Source of the DNA: 66-474 sp036759545
Lineage (GTDB): Bacteria > Pseudomonadota > Gammaproteobacteria > Xanthomonadales > Rhodanobacteraceae
Length of the DNA: 64,000 bases
Assembly: GCA_036759545.1 (NCBI GenBank)
Contig: DAIOUL010000004.1
Coordinates: forward strand, 6,437 to 70,436
Direction of reading: 5' to 3'
The notes beneath the pieces were generated by a model. That model worked only from the letters and a program-made list of their open reading frames with translations. It searched no databases and was not told the DNA's origin. Position numbers and translations under genes: made by a program. The stretch's first letter is position 1. Every line of letters begins with the position of its first letter. Below, in pieces: positions 59,341-64,000 of the stretch.

Positions 59341-60041
59341 GCGGTCTTGTCGAGCAGGAACTCCGCCAGTTTCAAATCGGCGGGCGTGGTGACCTTGATG
59401 TTGTCCTCGGCGCCTTCGATCAACAGCGCGTGGAACCCGCAGCGTTCCATCGCCTGCGCCTCATCGGAGACGATCACGCCGTCATTGCGCGCGCGTTCCA
59501 GCGCGATCATCAACTCGCCGCGCCGGAACATCTGCGGCGTGAACGCGCGCCAGCGCGACTCGCGGCCTTCGGTTTCGATGCTGCGGCCCGCGCCGTTCGC
59601 GCGCTTCAAGGTGTCGCGCAACGGCGCCGCCAGCAATGCGCCGCCCGCTTTCGATCCTTCCTGGATCAGGCGGCCGAGGTCTTCGTAGCGCAGGCACGGG
59701 CGCGCGGCGTCGTGCACCAGCACGAAATCCGCGTCGCCCACCAACTCCGGCAGCGCACGCAATCCGGCCAGCACGGAGTCGGCGCGTTCGCCGCCACCGA
59801 TGGCGGTATGCGATACGGTTTTGCCGTTGATCGCGCGCACCCCAGGCCACCAATGATCCTGTGCCGCCAGCACCACCATCAGGCCTGCGATGCGCGGATG
59901 CGCGGCGAGGCGTTCCAGCGTGTGCAGAATCAGCGGGCGTCCCGCCAACGGCAGGTATTGTTTCGGAATCGCGCCGCCGAAACGCGCGCCGCGCCCGGCC
60001 GCGGGCACCACGCACCACAGTCCATTCGCGTCAGTGGCCAT
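59337..60041 (-). CDS. ispD: 2-C-methyl-D-erythritol 4-phosphate cytidylyltransferase
   Basis: 234 residues. Nucleotide-binding start VVPAAGRGARFGGAIPKQYLPLAGRPLILHTLERL, DFVLVHDAARPCLR and TPQMFRRGELMIALERA are IspD signatures. Third step of the MEP pathway, making CDP-methylerythritol. Its start overlaps the ftsB stop by 11 bases, as in many gammaproteobacteria. Confidence 0.97.
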   Translation of the reverse strand: MATDANGLWCVVPAAGRGARFGGAIPKQYLPLAGRPLILHTLERLAAHPRIAGLMVVLAAQDHWWPGVRAINGKTVSHTAIGGGERADSVLAGLRALPELVGDADFVLVHDAARPCLRYEDLGRLIQEGSKAGGALLAAPLRDTLKRANGAGRSIETEGRESRWRAFTPQMFRRGELMIALERARNDGVIVSDEAQAMERCGFHALLIEGAEDNIKVTTPADLKLAEFLLDKTA

Positions 60042-60351
60042 TGTCTGCTCGAGCCGAGGAAGTGGAGGAAGCCGGCGTGGGTGTGACCACCTGATAGAAC
60101 GTCTCGCCCGGTTTGATCAGTCCGAGTTCGGAACGCGCGCGCGCCTCGATCGCCTGTTGGCCGTGCTTCAGATCCTGCACCTCAGCCGAGAGCGCCTGGT
60201 TGCGCTGCTTCAGCTTCGCGTTTTCGGCGTCCTGCGCGCTGATGCGCGCGCGCAGCGCACGCAGGTCGCGCATGCCGCCCTCGCCCACCCACAGTTTCAG
60301 TTGCAGGGCGATCAGCAGGACGATCAGGATCAGCGCGACCCAGCGCAGCAT
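60031..60351 (-). CDS. ftsB: Cell division protein FtsB
   Basis: 106 residues. A single N-terminal transmembrane helix (WVALILIVLLIALQLKLWVG), then a coiled coil (MRDLRALRARISAQDAENAKLKQRNQALSAEVQDLK) and the conserved ARSELGLIKPGETFYQV. Part of the FtsQLB complex that activates septal peptidoglycan synthesis. 19 bases after eno; a short Ser/Pro-rich tail extends past the usual end. Confidence 0.95.
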   Translation of the reverse strand: MLRWVALILIVLLIALQLKLWVGEGGMRDLRALRARISAQDAENAKLKQRNQALSAEVQDLKHGQQAIEARARSELGLIKPGETFYQVVTPTPASSTSSARADNGH

Positions 60352-60370
60352 GCGAACCGCCCCTATAACG

Positions 60371-61681
60371 TCAGCCCTTGAATGCAGGCAGATTGGGAAA
60401 CGCCGCGCGCCCGGCGTAACGCGCGTCCTTGCCGAGCTGCTCCTCGATGCGCAGCAACTGGTTGTACTTGGCGACGCGATCGGTACGGCACAGCGAGCCC
60501 GTCTTGATCTGCGTGGCGGTGGTGGCGACCGCGAGATCGGCGATCGTGGTGTCCTCGGTTTCCCCCGAGCGGTGCGAGATCACGGCCGCATACCCGGCCC
60601 GATCCGCCATCGCAATGGCTTCAAGAGTCTCGCTCAAGGTCCCGATCTGGTTGACTTTTATCAGTATCGCGTTGGCGATGTGATTGGCGATACCTTCCTT
60701 GAAGATGGAAGGATTGGTGACGAACAGATCGTCGCCGACCAACTGGATTTTCGCGCCGAGTTTTTCGGTGATCAGCTTCCAGCCGGCCTGATCGCCTTCT
60801 GCCAGGCCGTCCTCGATGCTGATGATCGGATACTTTGCGCACCAGTCGGCATACAGCTCGACCATGCCGGCGGCGTCGAGTTTGCGGCCCTCGCCTTTGA
60901 GGTCGTACACGCCGTTTTCGAAGAACTCGGAAGAAGCGGGGTCGAGCGCGATCCAGATTTGTTTGCCTGCTTTGTAACCCGCGGCGTCGATCGCTTCCAG
61001 GATCACTTCGATCGCTTCCTCGTGCGAACGCAACGCGGGTGCGAAGCCACCTTCGTCTCCCACCGCGGTATTCAAGCCGCGTTTCTTCAGTTGTCCTTTC
61101 AGCGCATGGAAGCATTCCACGCCCGCGCGCAAGGCTTCGGAAAAACGATCGAGACCCGCCGGCATCAGCATGAATTCCTGCATGTCCAGCGGATTGTCCG
61201 CGTGCACGCCGCCGTTGATGACGTTCATCATTGGGACCGGCAACTGCGGGGAAACGAGAGACGGAAAACGGGAGACGATGTATTGCCATAGCGGCTGTTG
61301 ATGCGATGCGGCCACCGCATGCGCCGCCGCCATCGAAACACCGAGAATGGCATTCGCACCCAGCTTCGACTTGTTCGGCGTGCCATCCAGCGCGATCAGC
61401 TTGTCATCCAGACCCTTCTGATCGGCGGCATCGAAGCCTTTTAGCGCATTGGCGATCGTGGTGTTGACGTTGGCGACCGCATTCCGCACGCCTTTGCCGA
61501 GATAACGCGACTTGTCGCCGTCGCGCAGTTCCACCGCTTCGCGCGTGCCGGTGGACGCGCCGCTCGGCACTGCGGCACGGCCGAACGAACCGTCGGCCAG
61601 TGTGACTTCGGCTTCGAGCGTGGGATTGCCGCGGCTGTCGAGGATTTCTCGAGCATGAATGTTCGCGATCGTGGTTGTCAT
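60371..61681 (-). CDS. eno: Enolase
   Basis: 436 residues. ANIHAREILDSRGNPTLEAEV, VPSGASTGTREAVELRDGD, the metal ligands in IALDPASSEFFENGVY, SIEDGLAEGDQAGW and LVGDDLFVTNP, then the catalytic Lys in NAILIKVNQIGTLSETLEAI and ISHRSGETEDTTIADLAVA. Interconverts 2-phosphoglycerate and phosphoenolpyruvate, and is usually a degradosome member. Follows kdsA by 8 bases, so both are likely cotranscribed. Confidence 0.98.
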   Translation of the reverse strand: MTTTIANIHAREILDSRGNPTLEAEVTLADGSFGRAAVPSGASTGTREAVELRDGDKSRYLGKGVRNAVANVNTTIANALKGFDAADQKGLDDKLIALDGTPNKSKLGANAILGVSMAAAHAVAASHQQPLWQYIVSRFPSLVSPQLPVPMMNVINGGVHADNPLDMQEFMLMPAGLDRFSEALRAGVECFHALKGQLKKRGLNTAVGDEGGFAPALRSHEEAIEVILEAIDAAGYKAGKQIWIALDPASSEFFENGVYDLKGEGRKLDAAGMVELYADWCAKYPIISIEDGLAEGDQAGWKLITEKLGAKIQLVGDDLFVTNPSIFKEGIANHIANAILIKVNQIGTLSETLEAIAMADRAGYAAVISHRSGETEDTTIADLAVATTATQIKTGSLCRTDRVAKYNQLLRIEEQLGKDARYAGRAAFPNLPAFKG

Positions 61682-61689
61682 GTCGTGGT

Positions 61690-62520
61690 TTATTTGGCTT
61701 CAAGAAAACCTGCGCGCTTGGTGGCTTGGTCCAGGTCTACCAATGTCTGCAACAACGCTTCCATCTTCCCCAGCGGCCACGCATTCGGTCCATCCGACAA
61801 AGCCTTGTCCGGATCGGGATGCGTTTCCATGAAAAGGCCGCTGATACCGACCGCTATCGCCGCGCGTGCCAGCACCGGCACGAATTCGCGCTGACCGCCG
61901 GACTTGCTGCCCTGCCCGCCCGGCAATTGCACCGAATGCGTGGCATCGAACACCACCGGGCAATTCGTTTCGCGCATCACCGCGAGCGAGCGCATATCGG
62001 AGACAAGATTGTTGTAGCCGAAACTGGCGCCGCGCTCGCAGACCAGGATCTGCCGGTTGCCGGTGGAGCGCGCTTTCTCCACCACGTTCTTCATGTCCCA
62101 CGGCGAGAGGAACTGGCCCTTCTTGATGTTGACGGGCTTGCCCTGGCTGCACACGTTGTGGATGAAATCGGTCTGGCGGCAGAGGAATGCGGGTGTCTGC
62201 AGCACGTCCACGACGGAGGCGACTTCAGCGAGCGGCGTGTACTCGTGCACGTCGGTCAGCACCGGCACGCCGATCTGTTTCTTCACTTCGCCAAGGATGC
62301 GCAGGCCTTCTTCCATGCCCAGTCCGCGGAAACTTTTCTCCGAAGTGCGGTTGGCCTTGTCGAAGCTGGACTTGAAAATGAAATTGATGCCGAGCTTTCC
62401 CGTAATTTCCTTCAGCGTTCCGGCGGTGTCGAGCTGCAATTGTTGCGATTCGACCACGCAGGGACCGGCGATCAAAAAAAATGGCCGGTCGAGGCCGGCT
62501 TCGAAGCCGCAGAGGTTCAT
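61690..62520 (-). CDS. kdsA: 2-dehydro-3-deoxyphosphooctonate aldolase (KDO-8-phosphate synthase)
   Basis: 276 residues. FFLIAGPCVVESQQL, FIFKSSFDKANRTSEKSFRGLGMEEGLRIL, VLTDVHEYTPLAEV, NIKKGQFLSPWDMKNVVEKA and FDATHSVQLPGGQGSKSGGQREFVPVLARAA are all family blocks. Condenses PEP (product of the adjacent enolase) with arabinose-5-phosphate for lipopolysaccharide inner core. Preceded by a MITE-like element. Confidence 0.97.
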   Translation of the reverse strand: MNLCGFEAGLDRPFFLIAGPCVVESQQLQLDTAGTLKEITGKLGINFIFKSSFDKANRTSEKSFRGLGMEEGLRILGEVKKQIGVPVLTDVHEYTPLAEVASVVDVLQTPAFLCRQTDFIHNVCSQGKPVNIKKGQFLSPWDMKNVVEKARSTGNRQILVCERGASFGYNNLVSDMRSLAVMRETNCPVVFDATHSVQLPGGQGSKSGGQREFVPVLARAAIAVGISGLFMETHPDPDKALSDGPNAWPLGKMEALLQTLVDLDQATKRAGFLEAK

Positions 62521-62551
62521 TGCAGAGCCTCACCAAGTCCGCACGATTGAG

Positions 62552-62750
62552 CCCTCCCCTTCAAGGGCGAAGCAGCGCGTTTGCGAACCGCAGGTTCGCG
62601 CGCTGCTGAGCGGCCGGAGCAGGAGCGGAGGGCGGGGTTGCTGGCGAGAACAGGACGTTCGAGCCTGCAACGGGTTGGATGGGGATGGTGCTCAATTCCG
62701 GGAATCAGGCACACCATCCCCCACCCCGCCTCCCCCTTGAAGGGGGAGGA
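62552..62750. repeat. MITE-like palindromic element, copy B
   Basis: Ends: CCCTCCCCTTCAAGGG (62552-62567) and CCCCCTTGAAGGGGG (62732-62746). Inner arms GGGGATGGTG (62681-62690) and CACCATCCCC (62712-62721) match copy A. About 110 extra bases (62570-62680) with a nested hairpin (GCGAACC/GGTTCGC) separate the left end from the inner hairpin. It fills nearly all of the 247-base gap between pyrG and kdsA. Confidence 0.82.
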
Positions 62751-62767
62751 GTCAAGAGCGCGCACTT

Positions 62768-64000
62768 TCATCCCACCGCCTCTTTCGCCAGCCGAGGCGC
62801 CTCGCGCATGGCCTTGAACTCGCGCGCGGCGCGCACGAAGCCGGAGAACAGCGCGTGTCCTTCGCGCGGCGTGGAAGTGAATTCCGGATGGAACTGGCAG
62901 GCGACGAACCAGGGATGTTTCTGCTGCGGCAGTTCGATGATTTCGACCAGATCGTCATTGGACACGCCGGCGATCACCAGTCCGAGCCTCTCGAACCGCT
63001 CGCGATAGCGGTTGTTGAATTCGTAACGGTGACGGTGGCGCTCGCGAATGACATCCACGCCGTACAACTCGCGCGAGATCGTGCCGGCTTTCAAATGACA
63101 TTCCTGCGCGCCCAGCCGCATGGTGCCGCCGAGATCCGATGATTCGTCGCGGCGCTGCACGTCACCCTCACCTTGCGTCCACTCGGTGATCAGCGCGATC
63201 ACCGGCTCCGCGCAATGACGATCGTTCTCGGTGGAATTTGCGCCGGCGAGTCCCGCCACGTCGCGCGCGAATTCGGTCACCGCCGCGTGCATGCCGTAGC
63301 AGATGCCGAAGTAAGGCACGCCGGCTTCGCGCGCGTATTTCGCCGCGGCGATCTTGCCCTCGAAGCCGCGCTTGCCGAAACCGCCCGGCACCAGGATCGC
63401 GTCTGCGCCCCGCAGCACCGCTTCCGCGCCACGCGATTCGATCTCCTCCGAATCCAGCCAGTCCAGTTGCACGCGCGCGTTGTTGTGGATGCCGCCGTGT
63501 TTCAGCGCCTCGCCAAGCGATTTGTACGCGTCCTTGTGTTCGACGTACTTGCCGACGATGGCGATGCGCACTTCGTCCTTCGGGTTCTCGACGGCATCCA
63601 CCGTGCGCCGCCACTGCGACAGATCGGTGGGCTTGGCATCCAGGCGCAGACGATCCACCACGATGTCATCCAGCTTCTGCGAGTGCAGCCAGATCGGCAA
63701 TTTGTAGATCACATCCACATCGATCGCGCTGATCACCGCGTTCTCCGGCACGTTGGTGAACAGCGCGATCTTGCGGCGGTCCGAATCCGGCAGCGGCTCT
63801 TCGCAGCGGCAAAGCAGGATATCCGGCTGGATGCCGAGCGCGCGCAATTCCTTCACCGAATGCTGCGTGGGTTTCGTCTTGATCTCGCCCGCGGCCTTGA
63901 TGTACGGCACCAGCGTCAAGTGCAGGAACAGCACCTTGTCGGCGTGTTCGATGCGCAACTGGCGCGCGGCTTCCAGGAACGGCTGCGATTCGATGTCGCC
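62768..64000 (-). CDS. pyrG: CTP synthase (partial, N-terminus outside window)
   Basis: The last 410 codons are visible; the frame is open to base 64000 (the N-terminal P-loop part is missing). C-terminal half of the synthetase domain (TKPTQHSVKELRALGIQPDILLCR) then glutamine amidotransferase domain: catalytic Cys in VPYFGICYGMH, GANSTEND, GGTMRLGAQECHL, HRHRYEFNN, and His/Glu in FHPEFTSTPREGH. Makes CTP from UTP and glutamine. The stretch reads GICYGMH where E. coli has GICLGMQ. Start of the pyrG-kdsA-eno-ftsB-ispD-ispF series. Confidence 0.97.
   Translation of the reverse strand, partial: GDIESQPFLEAARQLRIEHADKVLFLHLTLVPYIKAAGEIKTKPTQHSVKELRALGIQPDILLCRCEEPLPDSDRRKIALFTNVPENAVISAIDVDVIYKLPIWLHSQKLDDIVVDRLRLDAKPTDLSQWRRTVDAVENPKDEVRIAIVGKYVEHKDAYKSLGEALKHGGIHNNARVQLDWLDSEEIESRGAEAVLRGADAILVPGGFGKRGFEGKIAAAKYAREAGVPYFGICYGMHAAVTEFARDVAGLAGANSTENDRHCAEPVIALITEWTQGEGDVQRRDESSDLGGTMRLGAQECHLKAGTISRELYGVDVIRERHRHRYEFNNRYRERFERLGLVIAGVSNDDLVEIIELPQQKHPWFVACQFHPEFTSTPREGHALFSGFVRAAREFKAMREAPRLAKEAVG

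Noticed and set aside
1..64000. CRISPR array, rRNA, tRNA, prophage or insertion sequence
   Set aside because: No regularly spaced repeats, no tRNA T-loop pattern, and no transposase, integrase or phage structural gene were recognised by eye; small RNAs could have been missed.

Overview
The window is a GC-rich chromosomal segment of a gammaproteobacterium. It most likely belongs to the Lysobacterales (Xanthomonadales), and probably to the Rhodanobacteraceae. This rests on gene order and protein character: pyrG-kdsA-eno-ftsB-ispD-ispF, miaA-hfq-hflX-hflK-hflC-purA, and an imuA-imuB-dnaE2 mutasome operon. The assignment is inferred; no database was searched. The assembly is a draft: a 100-N gap lies inside purA and a one-base frameshift lies in a large restriction enzyme.

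Layout. 1-4.4 kb: a Gld-type ABC transporter (auxiliary protein, permease, ATPase) and an SRPBCC/GyrI-like protein. 4.6-10.5 kb: a UdgX-type uracil-DNA binding protein facing the imuA-imuB-dnaE2 translesion operon. 10.7-22.4 kb: an accessory island with four toxin-antitoxin pairs (AbrB/PIN, AbrB/Doc, DUF1778/GNAT, MazEF), a GH39 glycosidase, a VOC protein, and a type ISP restriction-modification enzyme translationally coupled to a TIR-domain protein. 22.5-29.3 kb: purA, a GIY-YIG gene between two REP-like palindromes, then hflC-hflK-hflX-hfq-miaA on the minus strand. 29.4-33.8 kb: an EAL phosphodiesterase with a degenerate GGDEF domain, and the threonine catabolic pair tdh-kbl. 33.9-40.0 kb: an OmpA protein, prpD, a TerC-family gene behind a yybP-ykoY manganese riboswitch, and a FadH-type dienoyl-CoA reductase.

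40.2-45.7 kb holds the most interesting locus. A sigma54-dependent regulator converges on a five-gene minus-strand operon encoding a Gly/Ser-rich secreted protein, a small secreted protein, a C39-type peptidase, another secreted protein and a coiled-coil plus beta-barrel outer-membrane protein. The order matches substrates-fapD-fapE-fapF of the Pseudomonas functional amyloid (Fap) system. A good sigma54 promoter match sits just upstream. Three of the proteins share a Q-N-S ... I-Q motif near their C-termini.

46-50 kb: a glutathione S-transferase, then prpC and prpB separated by a tandem pair of paralogous membrane proteins. With prpD these supply three methylcitrate-cycle enzymes for propionyl-CoA. 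50-58.8 kb: a TPR/FlgO-like membrane protein, a YihY/BrkB membrane protein, mdh, an aspartate-type aminotransferase, a cyclophilin, typA/bipA and a Dph6-like ATP pyrophosphatase. 58.8-64 kb: ispF-ispD-ftsB-eno-kdsA and the C-terminal part of pyrG, which runs off the window.

Short palindromic REP-like elements and two longer MITE-like elements are scattered between genes; one MITE-like copy supplies the C-terminus of ImuA. No rRNA, tRNA or CRISPR array was recognised.
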